64,000 bases of DNA from Cladopsammia gracilis (GCA_022457155.1 JAJGOT010000515.1:168501-232500); one strand, 5' to 3'; counted from the stretch's first letter, positions 49,684-61,841 are shown. The notes: a model not told the origin generated them from the sequence alone. Made by a program: numbers and translations.

Positions 49684-50941
49684 GGGTGGACCATTAGAAA
49701 TCCTGGGAGGGGGGTCAAAAATTTGTCAGTGTATGAATTTTTTTTTCGGCCTGAGTTTCCTGCAGGATTTTTTTTTCTGGGAGGTGCAAGCCTGCAGGTT
49801 TTTTTTTTCTGAGATCTTCTTTATAAATGCGGCCAAGCTCCAATTTTTTTTATACTTGGCCCAATCCATTTTTGTTATTAAACGCTGGACAGTCGATTTA
49901 AGTCAGACTGTCGAACCTTTGCATAAAAAATGGAGAGAAATAAAAATTGAGATGGAGTGGTCGAGCGCCGAAGGCGCGAGCCGCTAGGGGGGTCTGGGGG
50001 CATGCCCCACCAGAAAATTTTGAAAACTTGATGCTCTGAAACTCCATTTCTAGTGTTCTGAGACAACAATTTCTGTCAAAAATGTTTGGCAAATTGATGT
50101 GGCTTCGCGTCGCTTTGCGTCTCTTTGTGTGGCTCCACATACAAGTACTCGATTTCATTTTATATTTCTTGCTGTTTTTTTAGTTTATCGGGATATAAGA
50201 GTTAAGTATACGCAATTTCGTCTTTTTGTATAGTAAGTATTATGAGAATTTGATGAAAATGACAGAACCGGATGTCAAAATCTGGATTTTTCCTATGCCG
50301 ATCACATTGGTCGGGATTCGAGATTTTCCAGCAAAATCGGGGTAATCTCGACGAGACGGGACGGTTGGACAATCTGTAAACTAATGTTTTTAAAAAAATA
50401 CTTGCGTGTAGTAGAGCAGGTTACATATTTTATGATGTTTACATAAACAAGGTTTTGGTTATATTAAGATACCAGATCAGGGGCGGATCTAGGGGACGGG
50501 TGCAGGGGGTACGCACCCCCCCCTCCCCCACTGAGATGACCTATGCGTTGTTCGCTTTTAAAATTTGTTTACGTCACCCTTCAGTTACGTCATTCCTTAG
50601 AGGTGCACCCCCTCCTAAGAAATGCACCCCCTCCAAAGAAAAATCGTGGATCCGCCCCTGCAGATAGACCTTTGAGGCAGGTAATTTTTGATAGCATTTG
50701 ACTCAACCTGAAGTTGCTTTTTGATGAATTTTACTAACAGAGAGCATGTCATACTCTCATATGTTCCAGTTTAAAATAAATAAATAAATAAATATATGTA
50801 TATATAGCCAGTTAGCTTGCAGGATTTTATTTTTTTATGGTCAACTGCTTGCAGGAATTTTTTTTGAGACAATTTTCCTTTGCAGGATTTTTTTTTTGGT
50901 AATTGTCACCCCCCCTCCCAAGATTTCTAATGGTCCGCCCC
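49684..50941. mobile_element. DNA transposon with GGACCATTAGAAATC ends, nested in the inverted Penelope copy
   Basis: Terminal inverted repeats GGACCATTAGAAATCCTGGG and complement GGACCATTAGAAATCTTGGG; TAAG at both sides (49680-49683, 50942-50945). No transposase recognised. Confidence 0.65.
50478..50660. mobile_element. hAT-like MITE with CAGGGGCGGATC ends
   Basis: Inverted ends CAGGGGCGGATC, 183 bp, with an inner GGTGCAGGGGG/CCCCC pair; nested in the 49684-50941 transposon. The CAGGGGCGGA start is common among hAT elements. Confidence 0.65.
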
Positions 50942-51182
50942 TAAGTGTAGAAAGTTTCGGTCGGCAAATGATTAGAAATTTTTTCTTTAGGCAGAGGTCG
51001 CATCTTTTGCTTGAGCTGTTGTACGGTGAATGCGAAGACAGGATGCGCCATGAAATATAGTGTTCGATGTTGTTGTCTTTGAGAGTCCAGATGTACTTGC
51101 TTAGTTCAGTTGAGTTTCTGTGTTTAGAGTGGCGGAATGATGCGGTGTGGTTTCGGTATCTTGTTTTGAAGTCGTTTTCCGA

Positions 51183-53735
51183 CACCGACTCCATCAAAAC
51201 TGAGCCCAAGCTACTAATCGCCGCCGACAAAACTACGAACTTTTACAAACTAGAGCCCTCCAAGTACAACGACCTACTAGAAAAGAACATCACGAAGTCT
51301 TACAAGAAAGCGCAACCTGAGACCACACAAGCCATCCATAAACAAAACAAAGACATCGCGACAAAACTAGGAATCGACGACAGAGTGGACGCTACAGCTA
51401 ACAAAGACGCATTCATAACACTTAAGGTTACAGTGTACCTTCGGGGGTGTCTTCAGTATAACAGCTCTAGCGTCTTAAGATTACTCTTAATATACCTAAA
51501 CCCAGATATCAAATTAAAGCTTATAGAGCTGGCTATCTAAATATGGAAACCATTTGGTAATAAAATGAATTGTCGAATTTTTTACGACGTCTAAATTCGA
51601 AAGTCCGAATCAGCTTTAAAACGCTATAACTCAAAGCGATTATTATATTTTGCTAATTTGATTTGTTCTCGGGTTTCCGGACACGAAGCGCTAAAAAAAC
51701 GTGTCGGCGATTTTCCTTATTCAATTGCAGTGAAAAGTTACAGAATATTTTCGAAAAGGGGAGAAAAAAAATTGGAATGATCGCACGGAAATGCCTCTTG
51801 ACGAAAAAGTTTTCGGAATTAAGAAATTCGCCGACACGTTTTTGTTGATTATATGTTAACCTAGCTTCTGTCCAAATTTAAGGAAAATCGAACAAATTCC
51901 CTTTGAGTTGTAGCTCTTTAAAGTGTCCCCAACAAGCGAAAAATTAACTTTGAGAAAACGGCGCTTAAAAAAACATATCGCTTAATAAACAAACTCCGCC
52001 CACAAAAGTTATACCGTCATTTCTCCGTCAATTTTCACTATTTTTCGATACTTTCTTTTTTGGATGAAAGTTCATTCTGTAAACTTTATTTTAACGCCAA
52101 AAAAAAATTTTCAATAAATTTTCGATCTGAAGGTACACTGTAACCTTAAAGACCACAAGCCAAACTTCGCAAACAAACCGACCTGCAGACTAATCAACCC
52201 CACGAAATCCGAGATAGGCAAAGTCAGCAAAGACATCCTCGACCGTATTAACAGCAACATCACAAAAACATGCAACTTCAACTAATGGAAAAACACCGCA
52301 TCCGTAATTAACTGGTTTAAATCTGTTCAAAACCAACAACGCTCCAGCTTCATCTGCTTCGACATTGAAGAGTTCTACCCCTCCATCAGCCAAGACCTCC
52401 TTAACAAAGCACTCGACTTCGCCTCTTACTACGATAACATCACCCCCGACGAAAGAAACATCATAATCCACGCTAAAAGCTCCATCCTAATCCACAAGAA
52501 CCAACCCTGGCAAAAGAAAGGCAACACGACATTCGACGTCACCATGGGAAGCTTCGACGGCGCCGAAACATGCGAACTCGTGGGAAGCTTCCTCCTATCT
52601 CAACTCCAGCACCTAAATATTAACGTAGGACTTTACCGAGACGACGGACTAGCCATTACTAACGCTTCACCCAGAGACACAGAACACCAAGAAAGAAATA
52701 TGCCGCATCTTTAATAATAACGGACTACGCATTACCATAGAAGCTAACAAACAAATCATTAACTTCCTAGACGTCACATTTAACCTCAACCAAAGCACCT
52801 ATCAGCCCTTCACTAAACCGAACACTAAACTTCAATACGTCCACCGCGAGAGCAATCACCCGCCCATCACTGCAAAGAACATTCCCGCCGGCATCAACAA
52901 ACGCCTTTCATCCCTACCTTCCGACAAAGCATCCTTTGACAAAGCCGTCCCTCCATACCAGAAAGCACTCGACGAAAGCGGCTACCAATACACGCTACAG
53001 TATGAACCTCCAACAACAAACAGACGGAAAAACAGACAACGCAACAACATCATCTGGTATAACCCTCCATTTAGCAAAAACACCAGCACCAACATCGGAT
53101 GCAAGTTCCTCGCCCTAATAGACAAGCACTTCCCTAAAGATCACAAGCTCCGAAAAATCTTCAACCGCAACACCATAAAAATAAGTTACAGCTGCATGAA
53201 TAACGCCAAACAGATAATTGATAACCATAATAAGCAGATTCTAAAGTCATCCACGCAAGCCAACGACGCCGCCACAGCTAACTCTAATACCACTCAAGAC
53301 AAGAAGACATGCAACTGCCGACAAAAGAACACATGCCCACTCGACGGAAACTGCCTACAATCATCAGTCATCTACCAAGCTACAGTCACGCGCAACGACA
53401 ACAACACAACAGAAACATACATCGGACTCACGGAAAACGACTTCAAAACAAGATACCGAAACCACACCGCATCATTCCGCCACTCTAAACACAGAAACTC
53501 AACTGAACTAAGCAAGTACATCTGGACTCTCAAAGACAACAACATCGAACACTATATTTCATGGCGCATCCTGTCTTCGCATTCACCGTACAACAGCTCA
53601 AGCAAAAGATGCAACCTCTGCCTAAAGGAAAAATTTCTAATCATTTGCCGACCGAAACTTTCTACGCTTAACAAACGTAATGAACTCGTGTCTTCTTGCC
53701 GCCATAGAAACAAAGCCCTTCTACGCAACAGCTGA
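51183..53735 (+). pseudogene. Penelope-like RT with GIY-YIG endonuclease (interrupted)
   Basis: N-terminal part LLIAADKTTNFYKLEPSKYN runs to ITLK at 51425; after the insertion the frame resumes with [19 protein letters not shown] motifs: SSFICFDIEEFYPSI (A), DVTMGSFDGAETCELVG (B), VGLYRDDGLAI (C, catalytic DD). One TAA (52282) and a frameshift near 52690 break it. The last 150 residues are a Cys cluster (CNCRQKNTCPLDGNC), then VIYQATV, ETYIGLTENDFKTRYRNH of a GIY-YIG nuclease and RCNLCLKEKF. With the insertion, stop and frameshift it is dead. Confidence 0.8.
51426..52145. mobile_element. 720-bp non-autonomous piggyBac-like element
   Basis: Perfect 17-bp inverted ends GGTTACAGTGTACCTTC (51426-51442, 52129-52145), TTAA at 51422-51425 and 52146-52149. 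Removing it with one TTAA restores the reading frame of the host RT. No transposase. Confidence 0.85.
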
Positions 53736-53825
53736 ACTGTTAAACTTCGCGCCGCATAGATTTGTTATTGTTATTATGTAAATTATTTTGTATATAAGAA
53801 GCGACGGTAAGGAATATTCTTATTG

Positions 53826-53869
53826 AATCCCCTGATGAGTGGGCAACCACGAAACAGGCTTGTCGGGAT
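53826..53869 (+). ncRNA. hammerhead ribozyme (type I)
   Basis: Stem I ATCCC/GGGAT, core CTGATGAG, stem II GTGG/CCAC with GCAA loop, GAAA, stem III ACA/TGT with GGCT loop, GTC triplet; cut predicted after 53864. All core bases conserved. Confidence 0.8.
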
Positions 53870-54002
53870 GAAAGCGTAGTTTATTTGTTTGTTTCCTCCA
53901 TAAACATATACTTCGCTCTACATTAATGTATTGAGCACTGTTTTACGAATATCCAGTTCTACACTTTATATATAAATTATATATATATATATATATATAG
54001 CG

Positions 54003-54131
54003 CAACCATACACAAACCTCACGAAGAGATGCAATTTATGCAATACAGAGAAACACTTTATAATAACTAAGCCACATTGGGCAACCCTAAACAAACGTAA
54101 TGGACCCATATCAACATACAGGCACTAACGA
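54003..54131 (+). pseudogene. C-terminal end of another Penelope-type GIY-YIG protein
   Basis: Reads LTKRCNLCNTEKHFIITKP, then TLNKRNGPISTYRH, parallel to RCNLCLKEKFLIICRP and TLNKRNELVS of the element before it but clearly a different family. Confidence 0.55.
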
Positions 54132-54577
54132 AAGTGCATCCTTAAGTACAATTAAGAACTTATTACGAGAACTGTCAAGCGCGGAACCATTTGTTAGTTT
54201 TTCAATGGTTTTTAACGGTGTATTTTATTTTAACGGTTTATTTAAACGCAATCATATTGTCGTAGCTCTTACTGATGATTCAATGTATAGAGAGATTAAC
54301 TGATGAGTGGACCGACATCATGTCGCTCTACGAAACAGATTTGTATTAAAATCTATATCTGCTCACAAATTGAATAGTTCGTGTATTGATTAAATGGCAT
54401 TAGAATACTGATTTTTGGCAGCTTTTTTCATCATGATCTTTCCGAATATCTCATCGAAAACCCATAATTTCAGAAATTTAATTTGTTTTTGCCAGGTTAC
54501 ACTTGGGTACTCTATTGGTGGGTATATACTTCATTGACGAAAAGGATTAAGCGCAGTATCAAATTAAATTTAATTAC

Positions 54578-54614
54578 CTTGAGTTTCAGAGCTCCAGTTA
54601 AATTCTGCAGGCTC
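54578..54614 (-). CDS. SLC17-like exon 2
   Basis: 37 bp microexon, TTTACAG/GAG to AAG/GTAATT; encodes EPAEFNWSSETQ, the conserved loop before TM2. Confidence 0.8.
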
Positions 54615-55230
54615 CTGTAAACGAAACAACAAATGAATATTAACTACAATGTTTGCAATAATGTATGCGTCAACTGATTAGTAAATTATACGATATTAAA
54701 GAAATAAAAAACGAGCCAGGTGCATTGTTAAGTATATAAGCATGCAGGAATTTTAAGAACACGAATGTCTTTCGAGTGTTCTTAAAAATTCCGAAGTGCT
54801 TATAGATATTCAACATGCTAGAGGAACAAGTTTTTTATTTCTTTTATAAATTAAAAACGGTTATAATGAACCTTACGTCACGCGCGTGCCTTATCGAACT
54901 CGGTTTAACCAATCATAACGCGCGCATTTCTTTGCGCATATAATAAATATGTTATTTACCGGCCGCGTTCGAAAGAACTGTGACCGATTATTTGGGACCT
55001 TGGACATGTTTTTTTCCTATACGACCTCTCTGCCGATTTTTCTCACTTTAGTTCTGCGGTTTGCCAAGAGAATCTTGAACTTTCCAAGAAGTGTTTCTTA
55101 CGCGCCGCCTAAAGCATAACTGACACAACGCGCGCAAAACCGAAATTAACTCTTCACAACCTTTCCATTCGTAGACAAAATAACTTACTTTGCAAAGTGA
55201 ACGATATACAGATATGAAATTTGTCTTATA

Positions 55231-55376
55231 ATATATCAAACACGAGGAATAGCGTTTCATCAGGATATCCAAACATCGAGAAGTGGGTTGATAAAGCGAA
55301 GCGCAGCCGATTTTTTTTAACCCACTTTGGAAGGGTTTGGACACTTGATGAAACACTCTTTCGAGTGTTTGATATA
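55231..55376. mobile_element. palindromic MITE, GTTTCATCA family, copy 1
   Basis: Arms from TATATCAAACACGAG through GTTTCATCA and CCAAAC; centre AAAGCGAAGCGCAGCC. Copies also at 56687-56826 and 61501-61647. Confidence 0.6.
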
Positions 55377-55947
55377 GCTTCTTAAACGGATCATTAAATG
55401 CGGAAGAAAGAAAATCGCCTAAATCTATGCACATTAGGACCGAGTGTTCAAACCTCCTTCACAGAACTTGTGGTCAACACTATTCAACCGTTTCCGATCA
55501 TTTTCCAAAATTTTCCGAAAAATTGCCGAAGATTTCCGAGGAAGATTCCAAGATATGTTTCGATTATAGACGACCACCTTTTTGCTCGTTTGACATGTGC
55601 AAAAATGGTCGCTAACGACATCAACAATTTTCGGAAAATTTCGGAAAATGATCGAAAACGTTCGTACAACCTTCCGACAGTATTCGGAGAACTTTCGAAA
55701 ATCTTCGGGAAAATGTTTAATCTTCTTCCATCAATGTCGTTTATTAAATAAACAAAATAATACACGGCTGCATGGAAATATGAAATTTGTATACTCGTGT
55801 GAAACACTCGAAGAGAAATTTCATATTTCCGCACTCCCATGCATTATCTTCTATAAGTAACTTGTAATTTCAAACCACAGCGAAGTATCAGAAGCGTTGT
55901 CTTATCTGTCATGTAACTCAGCGTTAAGACTGCTCAAACCTTATCTT

Positions 55948-56076
55948 CGGAGACCCAAGGGCAGTTAGTCGGGGCGAGACGAATTGTTCGCTCGCTCTTG
56001 AAAACTTTCGTCGCGCCGATTTTTGCCGGGTTTTTACTTCGTCCCGCCCCGACTAACTGTCTCTGGGTCTCTGAGG
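55948..56076. mobile_element. 129-bp MITE next to SLC17-like exon 1
   Basis: Inverted ends of about 36 bp containing GGAGACCCAAGG/GGAGACCCAGAG-like starts and CAGTTAGTCGGGGCG; lies 10 bp inside intron 1. Confidence 0.65.
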
Positions 56077-56086
56077 ATGATCATAC

Positions 56087-56347
56087 CTCAACCATTTTGC
56101 CTTCTGGATTTACAACTGTATTGTTCGCTGCCATTGCCACTAAAGCCACACTGAGGTTGACCCGTAAGGCAAAAACATTGCAACATCCAAAAAACGACAA
56201 AATAGATATCATGTAACGCTTTGGAACCAAAGAACTGCACTTCCATTGGTTGTTTGAGTTATCATCAGTTGTTTTGTTGAACAGTTGATCCTCGTAAGCT
56301 GTCACCTTCTGAAGAGGTACTTTCTCTTTGCTTTTGTCTTCCTCCAT
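56087..56347 (-). CDS. SLC17-like exon 1 (start codon)
   Basis: 261 bp, phase 0 end at GAG/GTATGA. Encodes MEEDKSKEKVPLQKV, an acidic/dileucine-poor N-tail, and TM1 with CCNVFALRVNLSVALVAMA. A second ATG directly upstream (56350) is equally possible. Confidence 0.8.
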
Positions 56348-56686
56348 CAAGAATTTTTCCTCAAGATTTTAATATTTTACTTGCATTAAATAAAGTCAGA
56401 ATCTTGATCCCATTATTTTCTGAAATGGAGAGCATTTCTATAAGATTAACAAAACAAAATGCCAGCAGTGCATATTGTCAGTCGCGGCGTTATATAGGAG
56501 TGTAACCCAAGTACCGCAACAATCAATTTAAAGGTGGAACGACCATAAGAGATGGTAATCAACTGAAGGTAATTAGCATTCTTTTTTTATTGCAACGCAA
56601 AACACTACTGACAAAAACAAGACGCACACTACCTACAATACAATTTTATTATATTACTTACAATACAATACTTTCTTACGTAATAT

Positions 56687-56826
56687 TTCAAAAATGAGTG
56701 CGAGGGTTTCATTATAGGTTCCAAACACCGAGAAACGTATGAAAGCACGAGGCCGAAGGCCGAGTACTTTTATCGTTTCGAGGTGTTTGGAACCTATGAT
56801 GAAAAACGACGCACGAATTTTTAAAA
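56687..56826. mobile_element. palindromic MITE, GTTTCATCA family, copy 2
   Basis: GAGTGCGAGGGTTTCAT, GGTTCCAAACACCGAGAAAC and complements; centre GAGGCCGAAGGCCGAG. Confidence 0.65.
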
Positions 56827-56829
56827 TGA

Positions 56830-57880
56830 CTTCTCTAATGAAACGGTACTAAATCAGCACGCAGTGTTACATTTTTTTACTTTTCTTTAAAATGCCATTG
56901 AATGTATAATCATTTGTGTTCAGTCGGCATTCACTGTATTTGTAAGCTTTTCTTTTTAACTATCCAATAGTTTCGCGTTGCGCCAAATTTGCATTCCAAC
57001 AGTATTGTCGACAAGTAGTGATTAACATATCGCTCTTGCCGTAGTCGAAGGAAGATTTAGCTCCCCGAGAACTATCGAGGAAGAGGAACTTTGCGTTGAG
57101 AGAAGTGTACCAAATCACCTGTAGGTATTAATACGCTTAACCTTTTATTACCCGATATATGCCAGGTTGCCAAAATCAAGCGAAAAACTGCGCACTGTTT
57201 GCGGGTAACGTGTGCCTCGACAGCAAGCTAAAACGTTTGTCCGAATGTGGATATGGATACTATGCCAGTCTGTTTCGGTGACTAAGAAATGTACTGTAAA
57301 CTTTAATGTCAGCTTGTCAGTTTTTAATTTAATTTAATTTAATTTGGCCATTGTTTATTAAAAATTAATGATTCATGTTAAGCTGTGTTTCAGTAATCTA
57401 TGAATATGCAGATTAAGAACAATTTTATCACTGGTGATGAAAACGTGATGAAACACTAGTGATGAAAACGTGATGAAACACTAGTGATTTTCAACTGGTG
57501 TTTCATTGAGTTTCAAACTCATCCACCTGACCCGAATGGGGCGCTATGGTTGGCTTATAACGTCATGAATTATTAATGAGTTCGAGAAACTATGATTCTT
57601 GCATTACTTTTCGCCACAATTAATTGGTTCTTTGTTGCACACCTAATTTAATAAAAATAAAAATTAGTTAGAAAATTACAGTTTGAAACGAGTTTCCACT
57701 TAGCCTCAAGCATCTTCAGATTAATACATTTCGCAGCAATGAGACGTTCAATTTTATGTTTTCTTTTAACTAGTTCTTTACAGGGAGAGAAAAAAGGAAG
57801 ACTACAATTTCTACGGACAGTTCATAAATGTAGCTTAAACAAAACAATTAAATAAATAAACAAAACACATTTAGTATCTG
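56830..57880. other. no gene seen
   Basis: Includes a GTGATGAAACACTAGTGATG direct repeat at 57430-57490 and a segment (57490-57595) repeated at 62515-62640; otherwise AT-rich, nothing recognised. Confidence 0.35.
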
Positions 57881-58246
57881 TGACGCCGTTAACTTGTGCA
57901 ACTTAGAAAGACAAACCCTAGAGCACATGTTAATATACTATAGTTTATCTGCCGAGTTTTGGATTTTGTTTCAAAATTGGTGGCATGATAAAACACATGA
58001 AAGCATTGTGTTAAACGCAAGTCATATACTCTATGGCTGGTTTAAGAGAACAAAGCATTGGCAGGTCGTAAATTACTCCATCTTAATCGCAAAATACTGA
58101 ATTTTTTGCAGTAGCTTACGTGGAGAAATACTATCCTTCCGTAACTTCCTTCTAAAAATGCAAGAAAAATTACAAATTTTAAAAGAGATAGCAACTAAAC
58201 AGAAAGCGCTTCCCAACTTCTACCGAACTTGTGAAATTAACCTTTA
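57880..58246 (+). pseudogene. L1 ORF2 C-terminal fragment
   Basis: Reads ETLEHMLIYYSLSAEFWILF-like Cys/His/Trp end typical of L1 RTs, then ASHILYGWF, ILIAKY; one stop (58099), then FRNFLLKMQEKLQI. Followed by 3' UTR and an ATAAATAAATAAG tail at 58486. Confidence 0.65.
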
Positions 58247-58858
58247 ACATACAGTTTTCCGTCGCACTTTCTTTGCTTTTTACTGTAAGTAGTTATTTTT
58301 ATTCCTTCGTTGTAAAATGTTGTCTTTGCTTCTGTATTACTTACATTGATGTTAATTTTAAACAATTAATTAAGTAAAAAAAGTCTCGTGAAAATTGTAA
58401 TTAAGCTTAAGACTCATTCACTGTAATTAATGTAATTAATCTAAATATGCACATGTATGTATTGCCAGTAGTAAACCAATTAAAAAATAAATAAATAAGT
58501 TTCCCGAGAAGTGTTACAAAAAGTGCAAAGATCGCTTTGTATTAAACCTATCTTAGCTAAGCGAGAATTTGTAAATAAAATGTCATAGTATTTTCAACTG
58601 AAACAGATACCAGATATTTTATTTATTTGTATTTATTACTGTGTTTTATTTACAAACTTCGCCAAGAGGCCTGGATCACTCACAGAGCAAGCTCCACTAC
58701 GAGAGTTATAAGAAAGCCTTTCTTGCTTCCACGTCATCGAAAGACAATTTTGATTTCAACTTGATTTCAACTTTACCTCTGGTCGCCTAATTGGATATAA
58801 GGAGACCATAGAGATCTCTACACTTACTTAGCGTTGGATTAAAAATTTTGTCACCGAT

Positions 58859-59160
58859 TTAAAATTGCAATGATCTGACATGACTTTTATTAACTTCTCT
58901 GCTTAGAATTTTTAGATGACTTGGTACAGCACAACGAACACCGGCCCAGGCCAGAAAGTTGGAATCTCTTAAACCATTTCGTTTTGCAAGGTTAAAGGAC
59001 TCCGTATTACTCAAATCAAACCTTAAGTCGCTTAAGAGAACAATATTTGTGCTATTATAATTATGATAATATATAGGTTTACCGTTAAGTCTAACATTAT
59101 GATTGTTACAAATGATGGTTTCACGAGGACTTACAACATCAAAATTCACGCGCGTAGGAG
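58859..59160 (-). pseudogene. L1 ORF2 fragment
   Basis: CNNHNVRLNGKPIYYHNY, LLSDLRFD and GVRCAVPSHLKILS match the region after the RT thumb in L1 proteins. Confidence 0.5.
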
Positions 59161-59559
59161 GACAGGAGCATGCATCGATCTTTCTTGTTTAAAGTTGAAC
59201 TGAAGAATTATGCTGTCGTAGATATTGAATTGAAGTTAAAAAAGCAGTTGGAATTTGACAAAAAGGGGTCTCAAAATGCAGGAAATGTGATTCCTTAACA
59301 GACATTCGGAATTTGACAATGGAGTCTCGAAAGACGAAATGTAGGGAATACAATTTCAGGGGACCTAGGTGATACGTGTTCAGAGTAGCATTTATCATAT
59401 ATTTGCTGATACGTGTTCAGTGCTTAGAGACTGCGCAATAATTATCAGGAGGGGAGGGTTGGAAAATGGACTTCAAGTAGGAAAATACTAGGTAATACCC
59501 CCCTCTAAACGAGTGAATTTGGTTATTGCCCCCCTCCCTCTGATCAGTCAGAAATATTG

Positions 59560-59581
59560 CATGACCCCCCCCCCCCCCCTC
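59560..59581 (+). repeat. poly-C tract
   Basis: C run near a cluster of C-rich stretches (59495-59580, 60300-60365). Confidence 0.7.
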
Positions 59582-60609
59582 TTACTCTTATATACAATTA
59601 CAAATACCCAGCATTTTCTTAATAAACACCCACCTGTTATTGCTACGAGGTAATGTTTGTTCCAGACATGGATATACAGCAATACTACATGTTTACTTGT
59701 TGGACATCCCTATCTGGAACAAACATGGCTTCGACGCAGTGTTCAACAAAGCCATCCGATTCCACTTCTGAATAACTTGATTGCGAATCAGAGCTGCTTG
59801 CCGTAGAACAAATTTCCCCGTTAACGTTCTCCTCCTAGGTTTCTCGTGGGATCACCACGAACGTACTGGAGAACTCGTGCAACCAGTGCCACTTTACCTC
59901 CACTGATCTTAAAACCATGCTGGTTGAGGTACATCTTCAATCTGTTGCAATATGATTATCGATGTTGCATTGAATTTATGATTTTGGTGCAATTTTGTCT
60001 GCATTGGTTTAAATTTATTTTGAACCCGTGCAAAATATTTGAATTGAAGCAAAATAATTTCACCAGGGCAAAATGTTTGCACTGGTGTATAACTATATTC
60101 TACTGTTCAAATGTTGTTGACAATTCAAAGTTAAAAAGCCAGAAACGCTTTATCACAATATTCGTCTCTATATTATAGAGATAGAGAAGAATAGATAATC
60201 GTATTGCAACAGATTGAAATTGCAGTTCCGCCACAGAACACATTATCAAGCTTTTCAGTCAGAGTGAGACTCCCCTTGAGTTACTTATTTTACTTTGAGC
60301 CCCCCCCCCATCATTGCTTTGATTTTACTTTATGCCCCCCCCCTCTGGTTTTCCAACGCCCCCCCTACCTGATAATTATTGCACAGTCCCTTAATGACGT
60401 TAAGGCTACTTTCATTACAGGGACGGCGTAACCCGGAGGGACTGGTTAAGTTAAGTTAAGTTAGGCCAGGATATATGTATCAAGCTAACAAAATTATCTG
60501 TAACCACTAAAAATACCTGTCATTTTACACTTGATCGAGATTGATTTTTTGACGAAATGTCTCGTGGAGAATGCACAAAATAGCATTTCCAAGCCTCTAG
60601 ATTGCAAAC

Positions 60610-60690
60610 ATTTCGGGGTGGGGGGGGGGGGGGGGGGGGGGCATGCCCCCAGACCCCCTAGAGGCTCGGGCCTCCGGCGCTCGCTGTATT
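60610..60690 (-). repeat. poly-G and CATGCCCCCAGACCCCC repeat
   Basis: GGCATGCCCCCAGACCCCCT and GCTCG...CGGCGCTCG also occur, inverted, at 49955-50010: one dispersed repeat family, perhaps a hAT-type terminal part. Confidence 0.55.
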
Positions 60691-60705
60691 TGGACTGCAA
60701 AACCT

Positions 60706-61330
60706 TCAGATAAATACGAACACCCCTTCTGAAACCCCAGCTGCGCGCCTGAATTTAGAACGAAAGTCTGACCACCATTGTAACATCTCCTTATAAAATA
60801 TTGGAGAAAAGTTATAATGATTAATATTATAATCACAATGGAGAAAAAAGTCTCCACCAAAAGGCTTTAATAAATGTGAAAGATAGGCTTTCCAGGGATA
60901 AAAATCGTCGTTTAGGAATCTTGCGATCCATGAAAGTCGGAGTGACATAATTGACATTGTAAGATCAGTTACGTTTAGGCCACCAAATTCGAAATCATTT
61001 ATTACCGCTGTCCTGGCGATTTTGTCCGGACTCTCCAAATAAAATTATATATGATTGTTTGAAAAGACTTTATGAACTCCAAAGGAGAAGGAGGAATTGA
61101 CGAAATATATCAAACTTTAGGAAGTAATAATCTCTTAACAATTGTGACTTTGCCAAACAAGGAGAGGCCTCTCCAACTCCACAAGCGTATTTTCATTATT
61201 ATAACTAAAGCGAACCCCTAAGTAACTTAAAAAGGTGTTGAGCAGATCTAATATCTGATATGAAAGCTGTTAGGTCATCCACATATTGAACCATTTTGAA
61301 TTCTTTTGAATCTATTTTGATTCCTTGAGT
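60706..61330 (-). pseudogene. L1 ORF2 fragment (RT motif C to thumb)
   Basis: MVQYVDDLTAF (catalytic DD) near 61290, then SLRLSWIARFLNDDFYPWKA and LLQWWSDFRSKF. Frame breaks between. Confidence 0.65.
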
Positions 61331-61455
61331 GTTTCTTGGTGTTGCGGAAGCCATTGTTGCTTAGCTTTTGTGTTGTGGTGTGGGTATTGTTCATTATCTT
61401 TTGAATCTTTTGTTTTACGTCATTTGGTGATCACACCATCCGCAACACCAAGAAA
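61331..61455. mobile_element. 125-bp MITE with perfect 18-bp ends
   Basis: GTTTCTTGGTGTTGCGGA and its complement; sits within the decayed L1. Confidence 0.7.
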
Positions 61456-61500
61456 CTACCGATTCCTTTTATTTCTGAGCATGAGCGAATAGCGACGTAA

Positions 61501-61647
61501 TATATCAACAACGAGTGCGAGGGTTTCATCAGGGGTTCCAAACACCGAGAAACAGATGAAAGCACGAGGCCGCTTCGGCCGAGTGCTTTTATTGTTTCAA
61601 GGTGTTTGGAACGCCTGATGAAACCCGAAGCACGAGTTTTTGATATA
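61501..61647. mobile_element. palindromic MITE, GTTTCATCA family, copy 3
   Basis: GAGTGCGAGGGTTTCATCAG, GGTTCCAAACACCGAGAAAC and complements; centre GAGGCCGCTTCGGCCGAG. Confidence 0.65.
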
Positions 61648-61841
61648 GCTTCTCAAACATGCATCACGAAGCAAGAACAATGAAAAAATGTCTCACTGAT
61701 TTGGCAAATAAATTTGTTTTTTGGTATTGTTTTAGAGTAATTAGCATTTTAACAGTAGTGTCACAAGTCCCTGAAAAGTTTATTGTTAAGCGGAACACAT
61801 ATATGTCCGCTTGATTTCAATTCAATCATAGTTAATCAGAT

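Larger units (their letters stand above)
49578..51178 (-). mobile_element. inverted 5'-truncated copy of the second Penelope-like element
   Basis: Minus strand 51178-50946 and 49679-49578 match + strand 53438-53770 (GIY-YIG end of the RT protein). It is joined head to head with the + copy at 51178. A TAAG-flanked transposon lies within. Confidence 0.75.
51179..53930 (+). mobile_element. second Penelope-like element, + copy (5'-truncated, GIY-YIG type)
   Basis: RT, GIY-YIG nuclease and pseudo-LTR with hammerhead, interrupted by a 720-bp TTAA-flanked insertion. Lies in intron 2 of the SLC17-like gene. Confidence 0.8.
38477..56347 (-). other. SLC17 family (sialin/vesicular anion transporter-like) gene, ten exons
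   Basis: Joined from ten minus-strand segments with GT-AG borders whose phases all agree; total 1500 bp, 499 residues plus stop, close to the usual length of sialins (about 495). MFS transporter with 12 helices: TM1 (FALRVNLSVALVAM), a SSFFFGYIITQIPGG motif, [13 protein letters not shown], a GVLAQHLGWP loop, and an acidic tail of Asp. Members carry organic anions (sialic acid, glutamate, phosphate) with H+ or Na+. Exon 5 holds an in-frame TGA, so this copy may be dead or polymorphic. Introns carry several transposon insertions; the largest, between exons 2 and 3, is 8.3 kb and includes a Penelope insertion. Confidence 0.85.

Noticed and set aside
54100..54303. Small + strand gene starting MDPYQHTG
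   Set aside because: Its start overlaps the Penelope C-terminal remnant in another frame; no family features.
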